Virus record (IMG/VR): IMGVR_UViG_3300015366_000230
Span: 1-50,792 of that record
Origin: a virus
Length of the DNA: 50,792 bases
Strand: one strand, 5' to 3'
Within the stretch, counting starts at the first letter, position 1. Every line of letters starts with the position of its first letter. Shown here in pieces: positions 1 to 8,782 of this stretch. Under the pieces are notes generated by a model. It was not told where the DNA came from and did no database searches. It saw only the letters and a program-made list of their open reading frames with translations. The position numbers and the translations under genes were made by a program.

Positions 1-117
1 ACCGCCCCCTCCTCCGCCACCAGCGACAATGACAATGCTAGATGTGTAAGGGGATGAAGTAGAAGCTGTAAATCCAAAAGATTTAACTGATTCTGCTCTG
101 GCTGATAAAAATGGCAT
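1..117 (-). CDS. Glycine-rich tail fiber/adhesin, N-terminal part (cut by left contig end)
   Basis: The ATG at 117 lies one base after the TAA of the upstream gene. It opens a frame of 39 codons, beginning MPFLSARAESVKSF and ending in VIVAGGGGGGG, that runs off the left edge. In the two intact glycine-rich fibers of this window (4069-5448 and 48471-49382) the same hydrophobic strand followed by a glycine run marks the start of the glycine-rich domain. The right end of the contig holds a glycine-rich frame on the same strand that lacks its start, so both pieces are probably one gene. Polyglycine adhesin tips are known from T4-like phages such as S16 gp38, where they recognise the host; a receptor-binding role here is inferred. 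Confidence 0.75.
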   Translation of the reverse strand, partial: MPFLSARAESVKSFGFTASTSSPYTSSIVIVAGGGGGGG

Positions 118-118
118 A

Positions 119-646
119 TTAGGCGAACTTTGTTTGTGAAGCAAAAACTGTAAAAGTAGCACTAGCTGTTTTAAAGATAGTGAAAACATAAGCATCAATA
201 GAGCTTGTATTGCCACTAGTAGGGGCTGTTCCGCCTTGCCATTTTGGTGTTACGGAGCTTCCGTCAATTTGAAAAGCATTTAAATAATAGGCTGTTCCGC
301 CATTAGTGTTCATAAAAACAACAGATACGGACTCTCCTACTGCCATGCTATTGTTTAAAGTAACACTAGAGCTTCCACGGATATTAATTGTGGCGTTTGC
401 AGTTGCATTGCTTGTGTAATAAAGGATGGCTTGCGTCAAAACATCATAATTTACCGTTGTAGCCATAGCTGTAGCGGTAGTTGTTTGCTTTTCTTTAATA
501 GCTCCAGCAAAAGAGGATGTTTGGTCAGCATTAACCGTGAAAGCTGTTGTTGGAGTAGCGCCAGTTTGGAAAACAAGATTTCCATTTGTATCGCCAGTAG
601 CAACAAAAGCCGTTGTTGTGCTTGTTCCTGCGCTTACTATGCTCAT
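119..646 (-). CDS. Tail fiber-associated structural protein (175 aa)
   Basis: A Thr/Ser/Ala/Asn-rich protein with almost no charged residues, begun by MSIVSAGTSTTTAFVATGD. The N-terminal 45 residues (TNGNLVFQTGATPTTAFTV) resemble the beta-prism-like segments found near the ends of phage tail fibers. The rest looks like a beta-sandwich. It sits one base downstream of the stop of the collagen-like fiber and one base upstream of the next fiber start, so it is translated from the same message. It is probably a fiber tip or fiber accessory protein. No enzyme motif is visible. Confidence 0.6.
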   Translation of the reverse strand: MSIVSAGTSTTTAFVATGDTNGNLVFQTGATPTTAFTVNADQTSSFAGAIKEKQTTTATAMATTVNYDVLTQAILYYTSNATANATINIRGSSSVTLNNSMAVGESVSVVFMNTNGGTAYYLNAFQIDGSSVTPKWQGGTAPTSGNTSSIDAYVFTIFKTASATFTVFASQTKFA

Positions 647-647
647 A

Positions 648-3600
648 TTAAATTACCATCCATCTTTGACCTGAAGAAACTGTTAATGAAACACCGCTTG
701 CAACAGTAATTGAACCTACAGAAAAGGCATTTGTTCCTGAAGCAATAGTGTAACTTGAATTTACGGTAGTTGAGTTAACAAAAAGACCGTTTGAAGCAAC
801 TACTTCTGGAGCAGATAAAGCGCCAGTAGAAGGATTAAAATTATATGCTGAATTGACATTAGCAGTGCCAAAAGTGCCAGAAGTGGTGCTATTAAATACC
901 GGATAGAAAGTAGCATTAGAACTGGTAGAAGTTACTGTAATTGTTGATCCTGCGCCTGAATATCCAGAATAGCCTGAAATACCCAAGCCACTATAACCTG
1001 AAATTCCTGAACCAGAATATCCAGATATACCCGAATATCCTGATGCGCCATTAGAACCTGTACCACCAGAATAGCCTGAATAACCAGAAGTCCCATTAGT
1101 TCCAGTACCGCCTGAATATCCAGAATAGCCCGATGTACCATTTGTACCTGTACCGCCAGAGTATCCGCTAAAGCCAGAATAGCCAGAAATACCAGAATAA
1201 CCAGAAATTCCAGAATAACCACTAAAGCCAGAATAACCACTTACTCCGCTTCCGCTATAACCACTTATTCCGCTAGTTCCTGAGTAGCCTGAGATACCTG
1301 AATAACCACTGTATCCACTTGTTGCTATTCCTGAGAAACCTGAGTAACCACTATAACCACTTGTTCCGCTTATTCCCGCTGTAATAGCTAAAAATAATGG
1401 ATGATTGTTTGCAAAATCAGTTGTGCCTGTGCCACCTGAAGATATAAGGCTAACTGGAACTGTCCAATAACTATTAGAAGTTCCAGCATTTATGTTTGTT
1501 GTTGCACCAGTAATTAACCATGACTGATAATTGGCACTTGCATTTTGATCTTGAATTGTAAATTTTTGTGTAGGTTGTAACAATGCTAAAAATATATCAA
1601 TATCATCGCCATTGTTTGTAAGATGATTAATATTAATTTGTGTAGCATTACTTTGTGTTGCAGTATTCCAAAGTAAATATCCACTTGCAGGTTGTCCACT
1701 TGTTTGGACTGCTTCTGCATAATATAAAAATAAACTAGATGATGAACCTTGTACACCTGAGAATCCGCTTAGTCCTGAGTAACCGCTTACACCCGACCAT
1801 CCGCTGTATCCTGAAAGTCCCGACCATCCCGATACCCCTGAGAATCCTGACCATCCGCTAGTTCCACTGTATCCCGATTCCCCACTCCAGCCACTGTAAC
1901 CCGATGTACCTGAGTAACCACTAAAGCCTGAATAGCCACTATAGCCTGATAAACCAGAATAACCACTTACACCACTTCCAGAGTAACCGCTTGTACCTGA
2001 GTATCCAGAAATGCCTGAGTAACCAGAAATTCCGCTTGCGCCTGAATAGCCTGATATTCCTGATCCAGAATAGCCAGAAATTCCTGAATCTCCGCTAAAT
2101 CCTGAGTAGCCACTTATACCACTATCGCCAGACCATCCAGAATATCCGCTAATACCAGAATCTCCGCTAAATCCAGAAATGCCTGAATCGCCTGAATAAC
2201 CGCTAAAACCAGAAATTCCAGAATCACCTGAATACCCATTTATTCCAGAATCACCGCTATAGCCGGAAATACCGCTATCGCCTGACCAACCAGAAATACC
2301 GCTATCGCCACTATAGCCAGATATGCCACTATCTCCAGAATAGCCACTTATTCCAGAGTCACCAGAAAATCCGCTAATACCACTATCTCCTGACCAACCC
2401 GAAATACCACTATCACCACTAAATCCGCTAATGCCTGAATCACCAGAAAATCCGCTATAACCAGAAATTCCTGAGTCACCAGAGAATCCAGATATACCAG
2501 AGTCACCTGACCAACCACTTATTCCTGAATCACCAGAAAAACCTGAGATACCGCTATCGCCAGAATAACCACTAATACCAGAATCACCACTATATCCAGA
2601 GATTCCTGAATAGCCTGATTCACCGCTATATCCTGATGTGCTATCTCCGCTATAACCAGAGAATCCTGAGTAACCAGAAAAGCCTACAATTTGACCAGCA
2701 TTAAACCATTCAGTACCATTCCATACCCACAAGTCACCATCAGAGATAACAATGTAGGCATCATTGACTTGATTGCCTGTAGGGGGTAAGTCAGCAGGTG
2801 TTGGTACTGATCCCAATAAATTAATGGATGTACCTTGTTGACCGCTATAACCCGAAAAACCTGAATAACCAGAAATACCAGAATAGCCTGAAGTGCTATC
2901 TCCTGAGTATCCTGAAATACCAGAATCACCAGATAAACCACTTGTTCCAGAATAACCAGAATAACCACTGATACCTGAATAACCTGATGTGCCTACACCA
3001 GAAAATTGTGTCCAAATAATAGGGGTTACATTAATAGTTCCAGCTACAGGAGCAATAACTACCCAACCTGTACTGCCATTAATAGTTCCATATTGAATAA
3101 AAGTAAAAGCACCGGGTACTTCTGACCAGATATTCATATCTAGCGATCTTGACCAAGCAGTTTCAGATACTACATAAATTCCATTTTCAGCAGGATCATC
3201 TTGGTTTTTTACACAAACTCGATCACCAACTAAAACAGTGTAATTATCAATAGTTTGTAAACCATAAAGATCAATGTTGTTACCTAAAGGAGTGGTAGCG
3301 CATTGACAAGATGCTTTAGCCACCATGCCTTGAGCTATTGCATCGGCATAGGCTTTATTTACTAAATCATTTGGGTTAACAGGCAAAGTATTAACTTGAC
3401 CTGTTACTGTAAACATATTTTGAAATACAGCGGAATACAAACCTTCTTGTAAACCTTCAATTTGAACAAAAGCTCGACCTGTTCCCGCAGTCATTAAATT
3501 GACTACAAAATCACCAATAGACCAAGCTCTAGCGACTGTTCCTTCTTGACCTCTAATAACTGTCCATACATTGCCAGTTACATTCGTAACATAAACAATC

Positions 3601-3773
3601 TCATTAATCAGATTATTTTTTGCGCTAACAATCGTAGCGGTAAAGGCTTGCCCTACTGCTGGGCTAGGAAAATTAACTGAAGTGCCACTAGCGACTGTAA
3701 TCGTTGTGGCTGTGCTGCTAACAGGCAGCGCAAGCGCAGTTTGGGCTTGATTAGAAAATAATAGTATTGTCAT
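648..3773 (-). CDS. Long collagen-like (Gly-X-Ser) tail fiber, 1041 aa
   Basis: The N-terminal ~110 residues (TTITVASGTSVNFPSP, IRGQEGTVARAW) are shared with the N-terminus of the 459-aa fiber at 4069-5448 and are probably the particle-binding anchor. From about residue 262 the chain is mostly Gly-X-Ser triplets with X = Tyr, Ile, Asp, Phe or Trp, that is collagen-like periodicity but almost without proline. Globular inserts interrupt it: about residues 312-365 (LLGSVPTPADLPPTGNQVND) and a ~125-residue domain beginning SSSLFLYYAEAV. The last ~110 residues are non-repetitive. A trimeric rod with globular knobs is the likely shape. The repeated DNA makes this gene prone to copy-number change and misassembly. 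Confidence 0.85.
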   Translation of the reverse strand: MTILLFSNQAQTALALPVSSTATTITVASGTSVNFPSPAVGQAFTATIVSAKNNLINEIVYVTNVTGNVWTVIRGQEGTVARAWSIGDFVVNLMTAGTGRAFVQIEGLQEGLYSAVFQNMFTVTGQVNTLPVNPNDLVNKAYADAIAQGMVAKASCQCATTPLGNNIDLYGLQTIDNYTVLVGDRVCVKNQDDPAENGIYVVSETAWSRSLDMNIWSEVPGAFTFIQYGTINGSTGWVVIAPVAGTINVTPIIWTQFSGVGTSGYSGISGYSGYSGTSGLSGDSGISGYSGDSTSGYSGISGYSGFSGYSGQQGTSINLLGSVPTPADLPPTGNQVNDAYIVISDGDLWVWNGTEWFNAGQIVGFSGYSGFSGYSGDSTSGYSGESGYSGISGYSGDSGISGYSGDSGISGFSGDSGISGWSGDSGISGFSGDSGISGYSGFSGDSGISGFSGDSGISGWSGDSGISGFSGDSGISGYSGDSGISGYSGDSGISGWSGDSGISGYSGDSGINGYSGDSGISGFSGYSGDSGISGFSGDSGISGYSGWSGDSGISGYSGFSGDSGISGYSGSGISGYSGASGISGYSGISGYSGTSGYSGSGVSGYSGLSGYSGYSGFSGYSGTSGYSGWSGESGYSGTSGWSGFSGVSGWSGLSGYSGWSGVSGYSGLSGFSGVQGSSSSLFLYYAEAVQTSGQPASGYLLWNTATQSNATQININHLTNNGDDIDIFLALLQPTQKFTIQDQNASANYQSWLITGATTNINAGTSNSYWTVPVSLISSGGTGTTDFANNHPLFLAITAGISGTSGYSGYSGFSGIATSGYSGYSGISGYSGTSGISGYSGSGVSGYSGFSGYSGISGYSGISGYSGFSGYSGGTGTNGTSGYSGYSGGTGTNGTSGYSGYSGGTGSNGASGYSGISGYSGSGISGYSGLGISGYSGYSGAGSTITVTSTSSNATFYPVFNSTTSGTFGTANVNSAYNFNPSTGALSAPEVVASNGLFVNSTTVNSSYTIASGTNAFSVGSITVASGVSLTVSSGQRWMVI

Positions 3774-3791
3774 AGCAAACCCTTAATGCTA

Positions 3792-4058
3792 TTAAAGAAC
3801 AGTGTAAGTGTCGTTAGCAACACCAGTAAATTTAATTGATTTAACTGGGAAAGCTAAAACATAATAAATTTGACCTGTCATAGAGCCAGTTGGAGTAACT
3901 GTATAATAGTTAGTTCCGTCAAAAGAAATAGCAATCGCCTTAGTAGAGTCGGCACTATTTAATGCAATAGAAGCTGGAATTTGAGTACCAACAACATTTA
4001 CTGTTGCAGTAGTTCCTGTCAAAGTTCCAGTAATTGGACTTCCATAATTTGTTGTCAT
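3792..4058 (-). CDS. Small tail/fiber structural protein (88 aa)
   Basis: An 88-residue, Thr/Val/Ala-rich, weakly charged protein (MTTNYGSPITGTLTGTTATV) predicted to be all beta. It lies between two fiber genes that share an N-terminal anchor, with short gaps on both sides, and starts after a good ribosome site (GGAAAAATT on the minus strand). No family was recognised. By position it may be a fiber attachment or decoration protein. Confidence 0.55.
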   Translation of the reverse strand: MTTNYGSPITGTLTGTTATVNVVGTQIPASIALNSADSTKAIAISFDGTNYYTVTPTGSMTGQIYYVLAFPVKSIKFTGVANDTYTVL

Positions 4059-4068
4059 AATTTTTCCT

Positions 4069-5448
4069 TTAAGCTGTATATATTCCTGAAGTAGTAAATG
4101 TATGGATAGTAAATGTACCTGAAGTTGTTACTGTGCCTCCAGTACCACGCTGTGCGCCTGTATACCAAATAATTACAACACCTGAACCACCAACTCCAGT
4201 ATTTCTACCGCCTGAACCGCCACCAGTATTGGCTGTTCCATTTGTGCCGTTTCCGTATCCTGAATTTCCATCACTACCATTACCGCCACCACCAATACCG
4301 CCACCGCCTCCGCCATATCCTGCCGAAGCATCACTACCGCAACCGCCTCCGCCTCCGCCATAATAAGGAGTAGTTAAACCAATAGTGATCTGTACGCCTG
4401 CACCTCCACCGCCACCTGAACCTTGTGGAGTTGAACTACCATTATTTCCACCATTACCACCATTGGCAGTTGCTCCGCCACCACCGCCTAATGCAGTTGG
4501 CGAACCTGTGCTTGAGCCTCCGTTAAAGCCTTGACCACTTGTACCTGAACCACCAGAGCCGCCACCGCCTCCGCTACCGCCTGATCCACCAGAGCTACCA
4601 TTTCCAGCGCCAAAACCACCGCCTAAAGCAGTTGCTAATGTAGGTAAAACTGAATTAGAGCCTGTGCTGTAAGAGCCGCCAGCCCCAACAATAATGTTGT
4701 AAGTAGTTGAAGGAACAAAAACAGCAGAAGCATTAAAAACTACACCGCCAGCACCACCGCCACCAGTACCACCATTAGCTCCACCACCGCCACCAACCAC
4801 TAAATAACTTGCTGAATAAGCAGATGGGGCAGATGGATTTTGCAAAATAAAAAATCCATTTGATGCGCTATAAAGCAAAAGTAATGGATAACCAAAACCA
4901 GCGATATTTCCCGCTTCTAAAGCAACTCCATTTCCTTTAACAATAGGAGCTGGCGGTAAAATGGTTGACCCCATAGTAAGCTGCAAAGTTGCCGCGCCGG
5001 TATTGAGATTAGTAGATTTCAATACAAATAAAAAGCCGTCTGGAATAACTGTTAAATTTGATGTAATTTGACTTGTTAAAGCATTCGCTGTACCGCCAGC
5101 AACTCCAAAAGTATAAGTGCCAAGCTGTAATTGGTCTATTTGGATATTGTTTTCCATTGTTCCTTTAGTAGGATACATACCAAAACTATTGCCAGTCAGC
5201 CAAGTTTGAGCCGTTGTATTTTCTTGCGCTCTAACCACGGTGACGGTATCGCCTGATCTAGCTGTTACTAAAACAATTTCATAGCTAGTGCTAGAGCTGT
5301 TATAGATAGTGGCTAAAAATACTTGTCCAGAAGTTGGAGTTGGAAATAGCGAACCAGTACCCGCTTGAAGATAGATAGTGGTATCAGCGCTAGTAATCGG
5401 GCTTGCCAATGCGGATAAAGCATTATTAGCGAATTGCAAAATAGTCAT
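4069..5448 (-). CDS. Glycine-rich tail fiber/adhesin (459 aa)
   Basis: Residues 1-110 (MTILQFANNALSALASPITS, VVRAQENTTAQTW) match the anchor domain of the collagen-like fiber, showing that the two fibers are paralogs at their bases. A middle domain ends in SYLVVGGGGG, and the glycine-rich domain (about residues 215-415) consists of Gly runs separated by short polar or hydrophobic stretches, as in polyglycine-II adhesins. The C-terminus GAQRGTGGTVTTSGTFTIHT...GIYTA is shared with the fibers at 48471-49382 and 50132-50745. It is probably the receptor-binding tip; the known parallel is the S16 gp38 adhesin. Confidence 0.8.
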   Translation of the reverse strand: MTILQFANNALSALASPITSADTTIYLQAGTGSLFPTPTSGQVFLATIYNSSSTSYEIVLVTARSGDTVTVVRAQENTTAQTWLTGNSFGMYPTKGTMENNIQIDQLQLGTYTFGVAGGTANALTSQITSNLTVIPDGFLFVLKSTNLNTGAATLQLTMGSTILPPAPIVKGNGVALEAGNIAGFGYPLLLLYSASNGFFILQNPSAPSAYSASYLVVGGGGGANGGTGGGGAGGVVFNASAVFVPSTTYNIIVGAGGSYSTGSNSVLPTLATALGGGFGAGNGSSGGSGGSGGGGGSGGSGTSGQGFNGGSSTGSPTALGGGGGATANGGNGGNNGSSTPQGSGGGGGAGVQITIGLTTPYYGGGGGGCGSDASAGYGGGGGGIGGGGNGSDGNSGYGNGTNGTANTGGGSGGRNTGVGGSGVVIIWYTGAQRGTGGTVTTSGTFTIHTFTTSGIYTA

Positions 5449-5457
5449 AGCAAAACC

Positions 5458-6075
5458 TTAATAAGTAACATTGAAAGTATACTGGAAAGGGAGCTGTAAA
5501 GCACCTGAATTTATTGCCGCTTGCAAAATTGGCGCAAAAGTCACTAATGAGCTTGATGGGTTTATAGCTATATCCACTACGTTGTTGGAGGCAAAACTGA
5601 CGCCAATATCATAAGTATTTGGGATTGGAAGAGGAACCCCATTTTGTTGCGCCAAAAATCTATACACTCTGTTTTTTAACCAAACAGTATTAAATTGGAA
5701 TCCATCGCCTTTATAGAAATTCCAAGTAATTACTCGTTTAAAAATATCGTCCGTCGTTTCGTAAAAACCTGCTGGAGAAATAATAATGTTTTCGTTATAA
5801 ACGGTTGTATCGTAAACAGCTTCGTCATACACACCCGAAGATATAGTTCCAGAATAAGGTAAAACAGGTCTAAGAATACCGTATATACTGAGTGCCGTCC
5901 AATCTAATAAAGGAGCAATTTGAGTTGTATATACAGGTAAATTTAAATCATTTGTGTTATCTAAATAAGTTTGTGAGATATTGTTATATGCTGTAAAAAA
6001 CGCTTGTAAATCGTCAACATATACATCTTGCGTATATTGCTGATAAAGATAGGCTGGAAGAACCTTAGTCTGCAT
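5458..6075 (-). CDS. Baseplate protein, P2 gpI-like position (205 aa)
   Basis: It follows the J-like baseplate gene by one base, the position of the P2 I / Mu gp48 type baseplate protein that links the wedge to the fibers. The sequence is rich in Tyr, Asn and Val (LDWTALSIYGILRPVLPYSG, FKRVITWNFYKGDGFQFNTVW), as is usual for baseplate proteins of this group. The functional call rests mainly on gene order: gp25-like, J-like, this gene, then fibers. Confidence 0.65.
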   Translation of the reverse strand: MQTKVLPAYLYQQYTQDVYVDDLQAFFTAYNNISQTYLDNTNDLNLPVYTTQIAPLLDWTALSIYGILRPVLPYSGTISSGVYDEAVYDTTVYNENIIISPAGFYETTDDIFKRVITWNFYKGDGFQFNTVWLKNRVYRFLAQQNGVPLPIPNTYDIGVSFASNNVVDIAINPSSSLVTFAPILQAAINSGALQLPFQYTFNVTY

Positions 6076-6076
6076 A

Positions 6077-7708
6077 TTAGCCTTGAGTAATTGTGACTAA
6101 TTCAGTTGCAGTTTCAAAGTAACTTTCAGGGTCGCCATATATTAACCCTGTACCTGAAGAAGGGTTTACTACGTTTCCGTTAATAGTTACTGTAAATACC
6201 ATGCGAGAAAGTAGGGGTGCTGGCACTAAGTTAACAATAGCATTTTGAAATACATTTTGTAATTCAAATACATTGATTGGTTGCCCTACATAAATACTAT
6301 TAATGTAGTTAACAATTGCTGGATTACCTAGTTGAGCAACTGCTGAAGGAGATACATAGTTTAGTGATGTTGTATTCCAGACTAATCCAACCGTCACTGT
6401 TTGTACTGGGGGGATTACAAAAGTAATGTTGTAACTATCCGGATAGTCGTTAATAGAAACTATTTCGTTTCTCAAATTTGGAGTAACTATACCGCCGCTT
6501 ATATAAGTACCGGCGCTTGCAGAATCAAATCCGGTATACCCCAAAGTTCCAACTGTCCCGGGATTACTAGCCAAAGGATAAGTAAATGTTGTGGAATTTA
6601 CTTGAGTAAACGTATACGTACCGTTATAACCTGTAGGTGTGCATCCTGCAATAGAACCGCTAGTTGTACCTGAAGGTAATCCGTGTGGGTAAGCAGTAAC
6701 TACAGTTACGGTGCCTCCACCTGTGCTTGCCCATGTAATAGATGAAATTGCTACCGCAAGCGTAAATGTTTCTTGACCAGTAACTACCGCCACAAAAGGC
6801 ACGTTGTTAATACCTGACATTCCTGTGACGCCAGTGATATTAATGGTTTGACCAGTGGTATAGCCGTGAGTCAAATTAGTTGTTACGGCGGCTGAATATG
6901 CGTTTGTAATAGCTGTAATGCCTAGTGTTGATCCAGTTAACGTGGATATATCAAACACACTTTTAAAAATAGCGTTAGCAACAGAGTATGGGTCGCCACC
7001 GCCTACAATTATTTCCCATTGGGCAGTGCCTACTTCACGCACTGCAATAAGACGGGCTTGGACTCCAGACACTTTTTGTAACTGAGTTTTTAAAAAAGTC
7101 GGCATTCCTTGAGCTGAAGCCAATCCCGCTTGAACTACTTGTGCTCTATAGTCTTGAATTGGTTGAACCGATGCTCCGGGTAAACCCGCAGTTAAGTTTG
7201 TACACGTTAAAGTTACCCCTGAAGGGATAGAGGTAATAATCTGAGTGACAGTTCCAATTGGAACTGCCCATGAGCCAGCAGATGTAGCTAAGCAGTAAAG
7301 CGATACGCTTTGACCATTTGTCTGAATAATTCCGCCGTCTTGAACAGTGTATTGGTAACTACCATCGGACACGGTAAAACCAACTGGAATAATAAAACCC
7401 GGGCTGCCCGTAAAAGTTACATAAACCGAAGTGTTTGATCCAATCCCTTGTTGAACGCCATAGACTTGCCCTAATTGATAAAGAATTGAAGGGTTAGCTG
7501 TGGCGGGGCTAATTGAATTTACAAGATCTACAAAGGCTTGATCTTGAACTACTACGGCGCCCGCAGCGGTGGAAGCCATATCTTCAACTAAAGAACCGGG
7601 TAAATTGGCTGTTAAACCAGGCGCAAGAGCAGTCGCCGCCGCAATTTCAGCGTTTAAAAGATCTGTTGGAAGAGCTGGCACTGCGCCAGCGGTAGTAATT
7701 TGTGCCAT
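6077..7708 (-). CDS. Baseplate J-like protein (543 aa)
   Basis: The N-terminal half has typical J-like features: an Ala-rich start followed by EDMASTAAGAVVVQDQAFVD and a beta segment FTGSPGFIIPVGFTVSDGSY. The C-terminal part returns to the J pattern (SINDYPDSYNITFVIPPVQT). About residues 262-400 form an insert of two related beta modules with HGYTTGQTINITGVTG and HGLPSGT...GYNGTYTFTQVNSTTFTY; a related module is found in the sheath protein. J-like proteins form the outer baseplate wedge. The start codon overlaps the stop of the gp25-like gene, so translation is coupled. Confidence 0.85.
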   Translation of the reverse strand: MAQITTAGAVPALPTDLLNAEIAAATALAPGLTANLPGSLVEDMASTAAGAVVVQDQAFVDLVNSISPATANPSILYQLGQVYGVQQGIGSNTSVYVTFTGSPGFIIPVGFTVSDGSYQYTVQDGGIIQTNGQSVSLYCLATSAGSWAVPIGTVTQIITSIPSGVTLTCTNLTAGLPGASVQPIQDYRAQVVQAGLASAQGMPTFLKTQLQKVSGVQARLIAVREVGTAQWEIIVGGGDPYSVANAIFKSVFDISTLTGSTLGITAITNAYSAAVTTNLTHGYTTGQTINITGVTGMSGINNVPFVAVVTGQETFTLAVAISSITWASTGGGTVTVVTAYPHGLPSGTTSGSIAGCTPTGYNGTYTFTQVNSTTFTYPLASNPGTVGTLGYTGFDSASAGTYISGGIVTPNLRNEIVSINDYPDSYNITFVIPPVQTVTVGLVWNTTSLNYVSPSAVAQLGNPAIVNYINSIYVGQPINVFELQNVFQNAIVNLVPAPLLSRMVFTVTINGNVVNPSSGTGLIYGDPESYFETATELVTITQG

Positions 7709-8031
7709 TAGCTTGCCACCGTAGATTGAATAACTGTTCCGTTTTGAAATACTGCTGCTATATTGTATGTCGGATTGACTGCGTTTTGTTGTATCACAAC
7801 CGTTAAACTAGCAAAATGCGGTGCGTATTGTCCTTGAGTTCTATTTACTGCAATGTCGGGCGGAATTTGCGTCATAACCGAGTTTTGAGCTGGTATCCCA
7901 TAGTTTGCATAAAAAGGACTTTCCCCTTGATTTAATCGTAAAGTCTGAGCTAACGTAGCCAGCCATATATAACTGGTTTCGGTTACTTCTACCCATCGCT
8001 TTGTTGCTGGATCTACGCCATAAGTTCTCAT
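7708..8031 (-). CDS. Baseplate wedge protein, gp25/GPW-like (107 aa)
   Basis: The length (107 aa) and the pattern IWLATLAQTLRLNQGESPFYANYGIPAQNSV fit the T4 gp25 / P2 gpW family, in which a conserved short segment contacts the sheath initiation site. It lies between the spike (V-like) and J-like genes, the order found in P2, Mu and pyocins. Its start overlaps the stop of the spike gene by four bases (ATGA). Confidence 0.8.
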   Translation of the reverse strand: MRTYGVDPATKRWVEVTETSYIWLATLAQTLRLNQGESPFYANYGIPAQNSVMTQIPPDIAVNRTQGQYAPHFASLTVVIQQNAVNPTYNIAAVFQNGTVIQSTVAS

Positions 8032-8780
8032 ACTGGTTTTCCTGAATTATCACTACCTGCTCTAACTCCACTATGAACGTGGTTTTCAAGACTAATACTT
8101 CCAGCGGTAATATCGCCACCTGAAGCAATACCGCCCGTATTTGTAAGACTACCTGTTTGGTTAATGTTACCTGTTACATTCATCGTAGCTCCAGTGCCGC
8201 CGGTAATGTTAAATCCAGCGTCGCCCGTAATTAATCCATGTATAGTCAAATTTCCTATAATGGTAACGCCTGTTGCGTCTATAGTCATTTTGGTATTACC
8301 AATGGTGACTACGGTGCCTGTTGGAGTTAGTGTAATAACGCATTTATTACTGCTATCGCGAATTACAGCGCCATTTGGAGCATTAATATTAACGGCGTTA
8401 GGGTCAACTGACTCCCAATCTTTATTACCTAAAGGTACAAAAATAAGCCCACCAAGGTTAAAAGGCGTTGTTAATGGAGCTAACCCTTGTCCAAGCCCGT
8501 TGATCCCGCCCAAGCGTGTATCGGCTGCTATGCAGACCCCATAATCGCCTACTTGTACGGGAAGTCGTACGTAGTTACTTTCGGCAATAGCGCAAGTAAC
8601 TGGAGGAAACGTAAAATCGCCGCCAGTGTCGATTTCAAAATTAACTGTGACAATTGCACCGTTTACGGCGGTTACGCGCGCAGGTAATTGCAAACCAAAA
8701 TTTTCTTGATTTGAATTTAATCGATTTTGAATATATTCAGTAATCGTTACCGCAAAGGGGGTTTTTTGAGATAAATCCAT
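8028..8780 (-). CDS. Baseplate assembly/tail spike protein V-like (250 aa)
   Basis: The N-terminal domain (about 20-115) looks like the OB-fold of P2 gpV / Gp138 spikes (VNFEIDTGGDFTFPPVTCAI, VQVGDYGVCIAADTRLGG). It is followed by a repetitive beta stretch (TPTGTVVTIGNTKMTIDATG), consistent with a beta-helix needle. The C-terminus carries NHVHSG: an HxH motif of this kind binds an iron ion at the tip of the P2 and phi92 spikes. The protein punctures the outer membrane during injection. Confidence 0.85.
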   Translation of the reverse strand: MDLSQKTPFAVTITEYIQNRLNSNQENFGLQLPARVTAVNGAIVTVNFEIDTGGDFTFPPVTCAIAESNYVRLPVQVGDYGVCIAADTRLGGINGLGQGLAPLTTPFNLGGLIFVPLGNKDWESVDPNAVNINAPNGAVIRDSSNKCVITLTPTGTVVTIGNTKMTIDATGVTIIGNLTIHGLITGDAGFNITGGTGATMNVTGNINQTGSLTNTGGIASGGDITAGSISLENHVHSGVRAGSDNSGKPV

Positions 8781-8782
8781 AA

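Noticed and set aside
932-1240. Hydrophobic frames within the collagen-like fiber (also 2684-2968)
   Set aside because: Out-of-frame reading of the GXS repeat gives Ile/Leu/Val-rich strings; they are not membrane proteins.
4133-4363. Proline-rich plus-strand frames opposite glycine-rich fibers (also 48853-49074)
   Set aside because: They are the reverse strand of Gly codons (GGN gives NCC) and are shadows.
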